The notes below the pieces were generated by a model, which saw only the letters and a program-made list of their open reading frames with translations, was not told the DNA's origin and ran no database searches. From NCBI GenBank assembly GCA_937897665.1, contig CALCPB010000910.1, positions 1-8,956 of the forward strand: 8,956 nucleotides of DNA, read 5' to 3'. This document shows positions 1 through 7,034 of this stretch, one piece after another. The translations under genes were made by a program, and so were the position numbers. Positions within the stretch are counted from its first letter, which is position 1, and each line of letters opens with the position of its first letter. Origin of the DNA: an uncultured Halomicronema sp. Lineage in GTDB: Bacteria > Cyanobacteriota > Cyanobacteriia > Phormidesmidales > Phormidesmidaceae.

Positions 1-6
1 GCGTTT

Positions 7-37
7 CTGCCGGCCCCGGCAACCGGCCAGCATTTTT
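7..37 (+). terminator. Possible intrinsic terminator of an upstream gene
   Basis: The arms CTGCCGG (7-13) and CCGGCCAG (23-30) can pair with one bulged C around a short loop, followed by C-A and five T (33-37). This has the shape of a Rho-independent terminator on the + strand and would end a gene lying before the window. A competing perfect inverted repeat, TGCCGG/CCGGCA (8-21), has only a 2-base loop and is less likely as a hairpin. No upstream gene is visible to confirm the call. Confidence 0.35.
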
Positions 38-78
38 AAGCAGCTTTAGGCAAAATAGATAACCGGTCTGCCCAGGTG

Positions 79-106
79 GTGACCGTCTCAGGCGATAGGA
101 TATGAA
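79..106 (+). promoter_or_regulatory. Weak sigma-70-type promoter candidate for ssb
   Basis: GTGACC (79-84) matches TTGACA at 4 of 6 positions. TATGAA (101-106) matches TATAAT at 4 of 6, with a 16-base spacer. It would start transcription near base 113, about 55 bases before the ssb start codon. The match is modest and no other support is visible. Confidence 0.3.
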
Positions 107-169
107 TTTGGAACCGATCAGTCGTTTCCCCACTCACCACAGTTAACCGAAGCAGGAGAAGGTCTGAAC

Positions 170-535
170 ATGAGCATCAATTCCGTGACTCTCGTTGGTC
201 GAGCTGGACGTGACCCTGATGTGAAGTATTTTGAATCGGGTAGTGTCGTGTGCAAGTTTTCTTTGGCGGTCAATCGACGCAGCCGCAATTCTGACCAGCC
301 GGATTGGTTCAATGTAGAAATGTGGGGCCGCACGGCTGAGGTGGCAGCAAACTACGTGCGCAAGGGCAGCCTGATCGGCGTCAGTGGGGCACTGAAGTTT
401 GATCAATGGAACGATCGCGCTACCGGGGCGCTCCGTACTTCGCCGATCATTCGCGTTGATCGCCTAGAGCTGCTGGGCTCGAAGCGTGATAATGAAGCGC
501 CCATGGGCGGCAACTATGCCGATGACGAATTCTGA
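170..535 (+). CDS. ssb: Single-stranded DNA-binding protein, short cyanobacterial type
   Basis: This is a 121-residue OB-fold protein that coats single-stranded DNA in replication, repair and recombination. Family features seen are the opening MSINSVTLVGRAGRDPDVKY, the strand around FSLAVNR (residues 31-37), the DWFNVEMWG segment (45-53), AANYVRKGSLIGVSG (59-73) and the closing strand VDRLELLGSKR (96-106). Nearly the whole protein is OB fold. The long Gly/Pro/Gln-rich linker of enterobacterial SSB is absent, and the end is a short acidic DDEF rather than DDDIPF. As I recall, cyanobacteria carry both short SSBs lacking a full acidic tail and a longer one; this fits the short class. The ATG is supported by a purine-rich AGGAGAAGG at 154-162, seven bases upstream. 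The gene is monocistronic, with its own terminator, and converges on fni. Confidence 0.93.
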   Translation: MSINSVTLVGRAGRDPDVKYFESGSVVCKFSLAVNRRSRNSDQPDWFNVEMWGRTAEVAANYVRKGSLIGVSGALKFDQWNDRATGALRTSPIIRVDRLELLGSKRDNEAPMGGNYADDEF

Positions 536-575
536 TTGGCAGCAGAATTTAGATTGCCGATCAATTTTTCGTTTT

Positions 576-603
576 AGGGGAATCGATGAGACTCCCCTTT
601 TTT
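576..603 (+). terminator. Intrinsic terminator after ssb
   Basis: A perfect 6-bp stem, AGGGGA (576-581) with TCCCCT (593-598), closes an 11-base loop and runs straight into six T (598-603). It lies 41 bases after the ssb stop codon. The minus-strand reading is followed by AAAACG, so it should not terminate fni transcription. Confidence 0.75.
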
Positions 604-623
604 ATGGCAGGTTTTATGGCAGG
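600..623. repeat. Exact 12-bp tandem duplication TTTTATGGCAGG
   Basis: TTTTATGGCAGG occurs twice back to back (600-611 and 612-623), starting inside the T-run of the ssb terminator and lying in the 112-base gap between the two convergent genes. It looks like a small slippage duplication. No function is apparent. Confidence 0.7.
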
Positions 624-647
624 TAACAAACACGCCCATGGAGCCGT

Positions 648-1736
648 TCACTGATCGCCAGAGCGCACTGATTGCAGCGCCCCCGATGCTTTGAGGGCAG
701 TCAGATCAGCATTGCCGGTGCAGAGTAAGACGGTTTTAAGCTCTTCAATCAGGCAGTCAGCCAACAGCGCCACGCTCTCTTCGGAGTCAGCCGCCGCAGT
801 CAAAAATGGATGCGCCAGCCCGACTAGATCAGCCCCTAAGGCGATCGCCTTCGCCGCCTGCAGACCATTACGAATACCGCCCGAGGCAATCAGCGGTAAG
901 GTCGGGGCAATTGCCCGAATTTGGGTAATGCAGTCGGCGGTGGGCACACCCCAGTCAGCAAAGGTCTGCCCCAGTCGCCGCTGTCGCGGATCGCCCGCCC
1001 GCCCGCCTTCGACCTTGGCCCAAGAGGTGCCGCCAGCCCCCGCCACATCAATGGCAGCCACGCCCGCCTCGATTAGCTGCGCTGCCAAGGGTGCGGCAAT
1101 GCCGTTACCCACCTCTTTGGCAATCACCGGCACCGGCAAGTGCTGACACAGGGCCTTGATTTTGCTGCGCAGCCCTTTAAAGTTGCGATCGCCCCGTGAC
1201 TGCACGCTCTCTTGCAGCGGGTTGAGATGCAGGATCAAGGCGTCCGCCGCCAGCGTTTCCACAACTTGCTGACATTCTGCTACGCCGTAGCCATAGTTCA
1301 GCTGCACGGCCCCCAGGTTAGCAAAGAGGAGGCAGTCGGGCGCATACTGGCGAATCGCAAAGGTCGGCATCACCTCAGGCGACTCGATCCCTACCCGCTG
1401 TGATCCCACCCCCATCGCCAGCCGATAGGTTTGCGCCGCGATCGCCAACCGCTGGTTGATCACTTCTGCCTGTTCGGTACCGCCCGTCATCGAAGAAATC
1501 AGCAGCGGTGCCCCCAAGGTCCTACCCAGAAACTGACAGCTGACATTCAGGTCAGCCCAGTCGAGTTCGGGCAGGCAGCAGTGTTGAAACCGATAGTGTT
1601 CGAAGCCGGTGGTTGTCTGCTGGCACTGCACGTCCTGCTCCAGGCAAACGCGAATGTGGTCGGCTTTCCGACGTTGGGTTTCGGGTGCAGCGGGCGGGGT
1701 AGCAGCAGGCGTGGGCGGCAGGGATTGGGCGGTCAT
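648..1736 (-). CDS. fni: Type 2 isopentenyl-diphosphate delta-isomerase (FMN-dependent)
   Basis: This 362-residue protein interconverts IPP and DMAPP, balancing the two C5 units for carotenoid, phytol and quinone synthesis. Family knowledge: the type 2 enzyme needs FMN, NADPH and Mg2+. Visible motifs in order are [15 protein letters not shown] (23-37); [12 protein letters not shown] (78-89); GVGSQR (109-114); [13 protein letters not shown] (137-149); HLNPLQE (170-176), holding the conserved Gln-Glu pair Q175/E176 (proposed catalytic Gln and metal-binding Glu); VIAKEVGNG (204-212); [14 protein letters not shown] (231-244); and the TIM-barrel phosphate/FMN site ASGGIRNG (284-291) followed by [12 protein letters not shown] (301-312). 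Length is normal, with an Ala/Pro-rich first 20 residues that may be a variable leader. No Shine-Dalgarno is obvious before the ATG at 1736, so a start slightly downstream is possible. It is transcribed convergently with ssb. Confidence 0.95.
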   Translation of the reverse strand: MTAQSLPPTPAATPPAAPETQRRKADHIRVCLEQDVQCQQTTTGFEHYRFQHCCLPELDWADLNVSCQFLGRTLGAPLLISSMTGGTEQAEVINQRLAIAAQTYRLAMGVGSQRVGIESPEVMPTFAIRQYAPDCLLFANLGAVQLNYGYGVAECQQVVETLAADALILHLNPLQESVQSRGDRNFKGLRSKIKALCQHLPVPVIAKEVGNGIAAPLAAQLIEAGVAAIDVAGAGGTSWAKVEGGRAGDPRQRRLGQTFADWGVPTADCITQIRAIAPTLPLIASGGIRNGLQAAKAIALGADLVGLAHPFLTAAADSEESVALLADCLIEELKTVLLCTGNADLTALKASGALQSVRSGDQ

Positions 1737-1911
1737 AGCAACGGCACACAGCAGAAGGGACGAGTCGGCGGGTCAGCGGGGTAGCACCACCCGCCAGGCG
1801 CAGGCGCGATCGCCCGACCGCAGGCTGGGCGCTGCAGGAGCTGGCAACCCCTGCGCTAACCACAATCAGTCCGACGCATCACCTAGCAAGTAAACCGCCG
1901 GCCCCACCTGT

Positions 1912-1939
1912 GCTTTAGTGTCCCACAGTACCCTAAAGC
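1912..1939. other. Hairpin between fni and the acyltransferase gene
   Basis: GCTTTAG (1912-1918) and CTAAAGC (1933-1939) form a perfect 7-bp stem with a 14-base loop. It lies 16 bases after the stop codon of the acyltransferase reading frame. On neither strand is it followed by a T-run, so it is not a standard intrinsic terminator. It may mark the 3' end of the operon transcript. The rest of the 218-base gap (1737-1954) shows nothing else I can support. Confidence 0.4.
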
Positions 1940-1954
1940 CTTACTACGAAAGGT

Positions 1955-2377
1955 TTAGAAGTCGAAATAAATAAACGATAGCGTTTCACTGGGCGCAAGC
2001 TGCCAAGCCGTAAAGAGCAACAGCGGCACCAGCAGCAGTTTGACCGGCCAATTGAGCTGCAGCTTGAGTTGGTGTTGGGCAAAGCCGGTCAGGGCAATGA
2101 TCCCCATCAGGGCCCACAGCAATATCCACAGTTGAGTGGCCGTTAACCCCAGGGACTCGACATACACCTTTTGAGCAAACTGGACGTCACTGCTCACGCC
2201 CCAGAGCTTTTGTACCGCCAGGGAAAACTGCTGCGGCTCGGGCAGACGAAAGAATAGCCAGCTAAAGAATACGAAAAACTGAGTCAAGCCCCAGGCGGCC
2301 AGTAAGCCCCACGGCTGGGTCCAAAACTTTTGCAGCGGCTGCCAGCTTTCTGACAGCTGATGGTTGACCCGACGCAC
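1955..2377 (-). pseudogene. C-terminal part of the MBOAT acyltransferase, cut off by an in-frame TGA
   Basis: These 140 codons are in exactly the same frame as the reading frame ending at 2381, one codon further on. They encode the missing end of that protein: about three hydrophobic helices (residues 22-44, 82-100 and 110-127), the TQFFVFFSWLFFRLPEP segment typical of AlgI-type proteins just after the catalytic region, and the terminal FIYFDF resembling the FIYFQF end common in this family. No further stop or frameshift is present before the natural TAA at 1955-1957. The first available start is a GTG at 2377-2375, three bases past the TGA, with a G-rich GGGGTGG shortly before it. Reinitiation to make a split protein is therefore conceivable, but a broken single gene is simpler. 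On its own this piece lacks the catalytic His. Confidence 0.75.
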
Positions 2378-2380
2378 GAC

Positions 2381-2383
2381 TCA
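2381..2383 (-). other. In-frame TGA interrupting the MBOAT gene
   Basis: The + strand TCA reads TGA on the coding strand, following the codons for GGIHGVA and followed by GTC GTG CGT CGG in the same frame. Codon counting confirms that 3442 and 2377 are in phase (1065 bases, 355 codons). A one-base change from a sense codon such as TTA, TCA, CGA or TGG would restore a 495-codon gene, the usual size for AlgI-like MBOAT proteins. Confidence 0.9.
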
Positions 2384-3442
2384 AGCCACCCCGTGAATGC
2401 CGCCCCAAATCACGAAGCCCCAAGAATTTCCGTGCCAAACCCCTCCAATCAGCATGACAATCATCAGATTCAAGGCCGTCCGGGCTAAGCCCTGCCGCGA
2501 GCCCCCGAGGGGAAAATAGAGGTAGTTGCGTAACCAGTCACCGAGGGTAATGTGCCAACGCCGCCAAAAATCGGCAATGCTGGTCGTTAGATAGGGAAAG
2601 TTGAAATTTTGCGGCAGATTGATCCCCATCAGCAAGGCACTGCCGCGAGCCACATCCACATAGCCGCTGAAGTCGAGATAGAGCTGCAGTCCATAGGCAA
2701 AGATGGCCAGCCAGACATCCCAACTCCCGGCTCGCGGCAGGTTTTCAAAACTGAGATTCACCAACGTGCCGATGTGATCCGCGATGAGGACTTTTTTGAT
2801 CGCCCCAATGCCAATCAGCCAAAGACCCTCAACCGCCCAGTTAAAGTTCAGGCTGGCCTCAGTTGTGAGCTGACTATTAAACGCATGAAAGCGCGTAATC
2901 GGCCCGGAAATCAGCTTGGGAAAATAGAGCTTGTAGGCGGCAAATTCTGGTAGGTTGCGCGTCGCTGGGGCACCGCGATACACGTCAACCAGATAGGCAA
3001 TACACTCAAACGTAAAAAAGCTCAGCCCCAACGGAAAGGCGATCGCCAACCAGCTGCCATCGGCGATTTCTGGATTTAACCCACTGGGGACTAATAACCG
3101 CAGCCAGGTTTCGATGTACTTAAACCCCAGCAGCAGCAACACATTCAGCGCGATGCCTAAGGCTAACCAGTAGCGGCGGCGGCGGTAGGAGGCCTGCTCG
3201 GCCATTTGCCACTGCTCGTTGGGCACCCGCCAGTCGGCGGGCATGGTGAGCACTCGCCCCAGCCAAAAGTTTAAGCCCACCAGCACCAGCATCAGCGGCA
3301 CGTAGTGCACTTGCAGCGATGTGTAGAACACAATGCTGGCAACGATCACCAACCAGATGCGTAGCGATCGCCGCTCAATGGCCCAATAAAGCCCTACCAC
3401 GCTCAATAAAAATAGGCCGTAGAGAATTGAGGGTAGGGTCAT
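2381..3442 (-). CDS. MBOAT-family membrane O-acyltransferase (AlgI-like), truncated by nonsense codon
   Basis: This 353-residue multi-pass membrane protein is related to AlgI/DltB/PatA, which move acetyl or acyl groups across the inner membrane for modifying extracellular glycans. Hydrophobic helices begin at the N-terminus (about 4-20, 28-42, 48-62, 91-106). Family signatures are FPLGLSFFTFECIAYLVDVY (136-155), YFPKLISGPITR (173-184), LYLDFSGYVDVA (254-265), DFWRRWHITLGDWLRNYLYF (291-310) and GGVWHGNSWGFVIWGGIHG (333-351). H337 in VWHG corresponds to the catalytic His of the family and H297 in RWH to the second conserved His, so both lie before the stop. The protein nevertheless lacks the last three helices of the roughly 470-520 residue family. 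The ATG overlaps the stop of the upstream gene as ATGA (3439-3442) with no good Shine-Dalgarno, so translation is probably coupled. Activity of the truncated form is doubtful. The acyl donor and target glycan are unknown. Confidence 0.88.
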   Translation of the reverse strand: MTLPSILYGLFLLSVVGLYWAIERRSLRIWLVIVASIVFYTSLQVHYVPLMLVLVGLNFWLGRVLTMPADWRVPNEQWQMAEQASYRRRRYWLALGIALNVLLLLGFKYIETWLRLLVPSGLNPEIADGSWLAIAFPLGLSFFTFECIAYLVDVYRGAPATRNLPEFAAYKLYFPKLISGPITRFHAFNSQLTTEASLNFNWAVEGLWLIGIGAIKKVLIADHIGTLVNLSFENLPRAGSWDVWLAIFAYGLQLYLDFSGYVDVARGSALLMGINLPQNFNFPYLTTSIADFWRRWHITLGDWLRNYLYFPLGGSRQGLARTALNLMIVMLIGGVWHGNSWGFVIWGGIHGVA

Positions 3443-6400
3443 GGCTGGGACTCTTCAGCGGCGGATAAATCGAGGGCGCGAGGCCAAGCAATCATCGGAT
3501 CTTGAGCAATTCGCAAAGACACCTGATAAGCGCCATAGCGATTTAAGTGGCTGGGATCAGAGAAATAGTCGTAGCGACTAGTCCACAGATCGCCTAAATC
3601 GCGAAAGATAAAGTCTGGTGAGGTCGCGGAATACTCCAGCATCATTTGTTGGAAGTCAGCTTCCGCATCGGTGCGATAGCCGTCTAAATATTCGTCAGTG
3701 AGCGGCGTGTTGATAAACACCACTGGCACGTCCTGCTGTTGGGTGTAGCGCAAGAGCTGTTCCAGGGCGTCAGTCTGTTGACCCGCCAATTCAAAGTCTT
3801 CATAGTCGCTGTCGTAGGCACCGGGGACCCGCGCGTAGAGCTGGTAATAGGTGGCGGGGTTAAAGCGCACGTCTAGCGCGAGGAAGCCGTCAAAGTCGAT
3901 ACGACTCCCCTCAGGAATGGGCATATCGGAGGTATTTTGTGCCGTGTCATCCGCGTCTAAAGACAGTGTCGCAATCGGTGCCATCAAGGGCGTCAGCAGG
4001 CGATCGCGTACAACCGCCTTGAGCTGATCGCGATCAGCATACAGCGCCGATCGCCGCCCCAACCCATCACTCAAATTCTGATCAAGCGCTTGATAGCTGG
4101 CGCGCAGAGATTCGCCCACCGGCACTGATTCTGCCGAGCTCGCTTCAGCATCGGGATCGTCAGCAGCGGCAGTCTCAACGGCATCAGGATTACGTCGTCC
4201 CAGCTCACGATAGCCATCAGACGCGGCAATGGCATTAAAGGTGACGTCGGTCCGACCACTGTTAAAGGCCCGCGCCCCATCAGCCCAGATGATCAATCGA
4301 GGCAGCTGATGCGGTTCTAAGACGCGACGAATGGTCAGATCCACCACCTGCGCCGTCGCCCCATTGACGCCAAAGTTAAAGATGCTTAAATTGCCGTGGC
4401 CCAGGGCCGCTAGTTCCCGCTGGAGGGCAGCTGGGTCCACCCCTCGCAGGGCGCGCGAGCTGCCGATAATCAACACATCGGGTGGGCCTGACTCGGCCAA
4501 TCGCTGATGATAAAGCGCCAGCTTTTCATCCATCTGCTGACTGCGAAAAGAGGGATACGGCGAATAGGACAACAGATCAGGAGTGGGCGCTAAAGACCGC
4601 TCGGGGCTAGCGATGAGATCATCATTAAACGCGTCGTCATCGGTTTCCCATTCACTGCGCTGCCAGTTGGCAATCGCCGCCGGATCATCCGCCGGTGCCA
4701 GGGGCGTAGCCTCATCCTCAAGGCTCGATTCAGGCTGGGACTCAGCAGCCGTGGCCGCCTCAAGAGCACTGGTTTGGGTACCCGGATTGAGGACCTGACC
4801 CAAAATCCAGTCGGCCTGCAGGGCCAACAGCACGCCCACAGCTCCCCACACCAGACCAATTTTGAGCGCATCTTGGGTGTCTTCTGACAGCAACACCGGC
4901 GGTGTTCTGGAGAGATCACGTTGCGGCACCACCAGTTGGGTGCCGATGAGGAATCGCCGTACGGCCTCCAAACTACGTTGCCACGCCTGATGCACCACGC
5001 CGGTGACAGTGGCTTCATCAGCCTCTAGCGACTCAGAGTCGGGGTGCGATAGCAAATCGCCGACATAACTATCGGAAACCGCGAAAATGGGTTCTGCCTT
5101 CGGGACGATCGCCGGACGCGCTTGAAAGTCCTTGCCATAGCTCCAAGCCGGACGCTGCTGGCCGGCCCGCCGACCATACAGCCGAATGCCCTTGATGCTG
5201 GTCAGATCAAGCGCATCGAGAAAATCTAAAACTTGGGGCACCACCTGACGCCGAGTCGGACAGACCGAGGCGTCGGCCATGATGTGCAAAAGCTGATCGC
5301 GCTGCAGCACCTGAATGCGAATGCCGCCGGTAGCGAGCTGCGCTTCCAGATCAGGGTTGAGGAGGCGGGTCAGCAGATAAGCCAGGGCCGGCAAATCGCC
5401 CTGCTTGGCCAGCACTGTCGGTTCATCCAGCAGGGCTGGATGCTCTAGGGCTGGGAGGTTAAGACAGCGCACCCAATCGGGAGTCTCAGTCTGGGCGGTC
5501 TGACCGTAAAGCACGAGCCGATGCAAACCTTGAGGTGCCAAACTGGTCATAAGGGGGGTGATCAGCCCCACGACCGCCTCTTCTGGCGGCACGGGGACGG
5601 GTTCGGACAACCCCGGTGCGGCGGCCTCGGCATCCAGCGATCGCACAATGCCGTGCAGACTCTCTTCCTTACGTTCAACGCTCATCGCAACGTGGTGCGC
5701 CGCTAGCGCGTCATTCACCAGGCGAGTGATCGCGGCCTCGTCGCCCCAACGCGCCCACTCCCGCAGCATCTCTTCGGCAGGGGTGAGGTCAATGCGCAGA
5801 CTCCAATCCGGGGTGTCTTCGCCATGCACCTGAATGACGATCACCGCATCTTTAAACTGAGTCAAGGAGAGCTGCCGCAGCCGCGCAGTCACCGGCTCAG
5901 CAATCAAGAGCGGATCAGGGCTATAAGTCGCCTCGCACCAAACCCACAGGCGATTAACGTCATCATCGGCCTCCATGTCAGGCTCAGCTACGTGCCCTTC
6001 TTCGGCAGACACGGCTTCACGATGCAGTGAGACCCGGCCCGAAGCCGCTCGCACACTCACCCAAACGCCCACATCTAGCGTGCTCAAAACTTCGCTGAGG
6101 TACCACGCGATCGCGTCAGGATCACCCTGGCGGGCCAAACTGAGGTGCGACAACACAATTGTCGTGGTCGTGTCATCCTTTGGCCATTGACTCGCTTCGT
6201 CCGCCGCTCCAGCCGGATCAGAAGATGGATGGATATCGGCTAGCTTCAGCGCCGCTCCAGCTTGGGCCTGCAACTGTGCCTGATGACGCTCCAGTCGGTT
6301 GAGGTAGATCGGCGCTGTCCAGTCGGGTTTCGCCTCACCGCTCTGGCGGCTGTAAATGTAGAGCTGATAAACCTGGGGATAGGTCTTGGTGACGAGGTGG

Positions 6401-6621
6401 TCGCTGGTAGCGTCCTCAATCAGAGCATCGACCAACCGAGAAATCGCGCCCGCTTGGTGTAAAGCGTGAGGCGTCTCGGTCAACACATGCAGAATATTGC
6501 CTCGCAGCCGCATCTGCACTCGCGCATTGGGTGCCAGATGCTGAGCGATCCAGTCATCGAGTGGCTGAGCCGCAGAAGCAGGTTGGGTTAGTAATGGAGA
6601 CGGCTTAGCAGTCATAGACAT
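3439..6621 (-). CDS. DUF1574-type protein: cytoplasmic repeats, one membrane helix, periplasmic SGNH-like domain
   Basis: This 1060-residue protein probably partners the MBOAT encoded directly after it (ATGA overlap). Residues 21-499 hold four degenerate copies of a repeat ending in P-x-W. One hydrophobic helix lies at about 586-608. Basic residues before it and a strongly acidic stretch after it (about 612-680) suggest N-terminus in, C-terminus out. Residues 714-1045 look like an SGNH/DltD-like hydrolase domain: DVLIIGSSRALRGVDP (715-730) carries the nucleophile candidates S721/S722, NFGVNGAT (749-756) resembles block II, and DPSHLN (1022-1027) gives D1022 and H1025 as the DxxH pair. Family knowledge: SGNH proteins beside MBOATs acylate or deacylate surface polysaccharides; DUF1574 itself is poorly characterised. 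An Asp/Ala/Glu-rich insert (811-835) probably forms a loop. The start at 6621 could instead be the ATG two codons later (6615); neither has a clear Shine-Dalgarno. The domain call is firm, the biochemical role is inferred. Confidence 0.85.
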   Translation of the reverse strand: MSMTAKPSPLLTQPASAAQPLDDWIAQHLAPNARVQMRLRGNILHVLTETPHALHQAGAISRLVDALIEDATSDHLVTKTYPQVYQLYIYSRQSGEAKPDWTAPIYLNRLERHQAQLQAQAGAALKLADIHPSSDPAGAADEASQWPKDDTTTTIVLSHLSLARQGDPDAIAWYLSEVLSTLDVGVWVSVRAASGRVSLHREAVSAEEGHVAEPDMEADDDVNRLWVWCEATYSPDPLLIAEPVTARLRQLSLTQFKDAVIVIQVHGEDTPDWSLRIDLTPAEEMLREWARWGDEAAITRLVNDALAAHHVAMSVERKEESLHGIVRSLDAEAAAPGLSEPVPVPPEEAVVGLITPLMTSLAPQGLHRLVLYGQTAQTETPDWVRCLNLPALEHPALLDEPTVLAKQGDLPALAYLLTRLLNPDLEAQLATGGIRIQVLQRDQLLHIMADASVCPTRRQVVPQVLDFLDALDLTSIKGIRLYGRRAGQQRPAWSYGKDFQARPAIVPKAEPIFAVSDSYVGDLLSHPDSESLEADEATVTGVVHQAWQRSLEAVRRFLIGTQLVVPQRDLSRTPPVLLSEDTQDALKIGLVWGAVGVLLALQADWILGQVLNPGTQTSALEAATAAESQPESSLEDEATPLAPADDPAAIANWQRSEWETDDDAFNDDLIASPERSLAPTPDLLSYSPYPSFRSQQMDEKLALYHQRLAESGPPDVLIIGSSRALRGVDPAALQRELAALGHGNLSIFNFGVNGATAQVVDLTIRRVLEPHQLPRLIIWADGARAFNSGRTDVTFNAIAASDGYRELGRRNPDAVETAAADDPDAEASSAESVPVGESLRASYQALDQNLSDGLGRRSALYADRDQLKAVVRDRLLTPLMAPIATLSLDADDTAQNTSDMPIPEGSRIDFDGFLALDVRFNPATYYQLYARVPGAYDSDYEDFELAGQQTDALEQLLRYTQQQDVPVVFINTPLTDEYLDGYRTDAEADFQQMMLEYSATSPDFIFRDLGDLWTSRYDYFSDPSHLNRYGAYQVSLRIAQDPMIAWPRALDLSAAEESQP
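5125..6561 (-). repeat. Four degenerate protein-level repeats in the DUF1574 protein
   Basis: The copies span about residues 21-108 (6561-6298), 161-279 (6141-5785), 288-389 (5760-5455) and 403-499 (5415-5125). Copies two to four open with ARQGD (163-167), ARWGD (290-294) and AKQGD (405-409) before a helix. Every copy ends with a strand and P-x-W: LYIYSR to PDW101, IQVHGE to PDW273, LYGQ to PDW383, LYGRR to PAW493. The last three Trp are exactly 110 residues apart. Copy one has lost the QGD head, copy two is shortened before its PDW, and a charged linker (112-150) separates them. I recall similar ARQGD...LYGR...PxW units in other cyanobacterial proteins; their function is unknown to me. Confidence 0.75.
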
Positions 6622-6664
6622 TAACTATGGCTAGGTCTAGCGGCAGCGCCGGTCAGCGACCCTA

Positions 6665-6693
6665 AATATAGCTGTGAAGCATATCGCAGTCTG
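6665..6693 (-). promoter_or_regulatory. Promoter candidate for the DUF1574-MBOAT operon
   Basis: On the minus strand, TATATT (6670-6665) matches TATAAT at 5 of 6 positions. CAGACT (6693-6688) lies 17 bases upstream and matches TTGACA at only 3 of 6. Transcription would start near 6658, about 37 bases before the ATG at 6621. The -10 element and its position are good, the -35 is weak. Confidence 0.35.
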
Positions 6694-7034
6694 CCAGTTC
6701 TCACCAGTAAATCGCCTTAAATCGGCTAGATCTTTGCAGAATTTACCGCAAAACCTGGGCAGGATTGAGCTGTCTGGCTGCAGGCGCAGTGATACAACTG
6801 TCAATACTAGCTGCCGAGGTGAGAACGCTCATAAATATTTCGGCGTTTTGTACAAGTTAGCGTTTCACATTGCCATTCGACTGACGATCGCCCTGCCGAT
6901 CCCTATCAATGCTCAATACCAATCCTTGAGAAACTGCGGGGGATCAGGCGATCGCAACGCCTGAGAATAGAGCGCATGGGTCGGCAAGAACAATGATTCA
7001 AGGCGGTCAACAGGCATGGTTCTAAACCAGGTGG

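Noticed and set aside
691..1146. 151-codon plus-strand frame inside fni
   Set aside because: It is an antisense shadow of a well-supported enzyme gene, with low-complexity Ala/Ser/Pro content.
1552..1863. 103-codon minus-strand frame overlapping the fni start
   Set aside because: It runs through the conserved N-terminal coding part of fni in another frame, and its translation is Cys/Arg/Pro-rich with no family features.
2381..2383. TGA in the MBOAT gene as a selenocysteine codon
   Set aside because: MBOAT enzymes have no Cys/Sec at this place, and I saw no SECIS-like hairpin directly after the codon. A nonsense change or sequencing error is far simpler.
4023..4038. 16-bp perfect palindrome GCTGATCGCGATCAGC
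   Set aside because: It lies within a solid coding region in a genome rich in GATCGC-type words, so it is probably composition plus codon choice rather than an operator.
6776..6804. Perfect TTGACA on the minus strand (6804-6799) upstream of the DUF1574 gene
   Set aside because: No -10-like hexamer lies 16-18 bases downstream; the sequence there is GCAGCC.
6697..6826. 9-bp inverted repeat GTTCTCACC/GGTGAGAAC (6697-6705 and 6818-6826)
   Set aside because: One such pair is not unlikely by chance in a 400-base region, there is no target duplication or transposase, and the arms are 112 bases apart.
6674..6964. 96-codon plus-strand frame in the intergenic region
   Set aside because: It has no Shine-Dalgarno, atypical composition and no family resemblance, and it lies across the promoter region expected for the opposite-strand operon.
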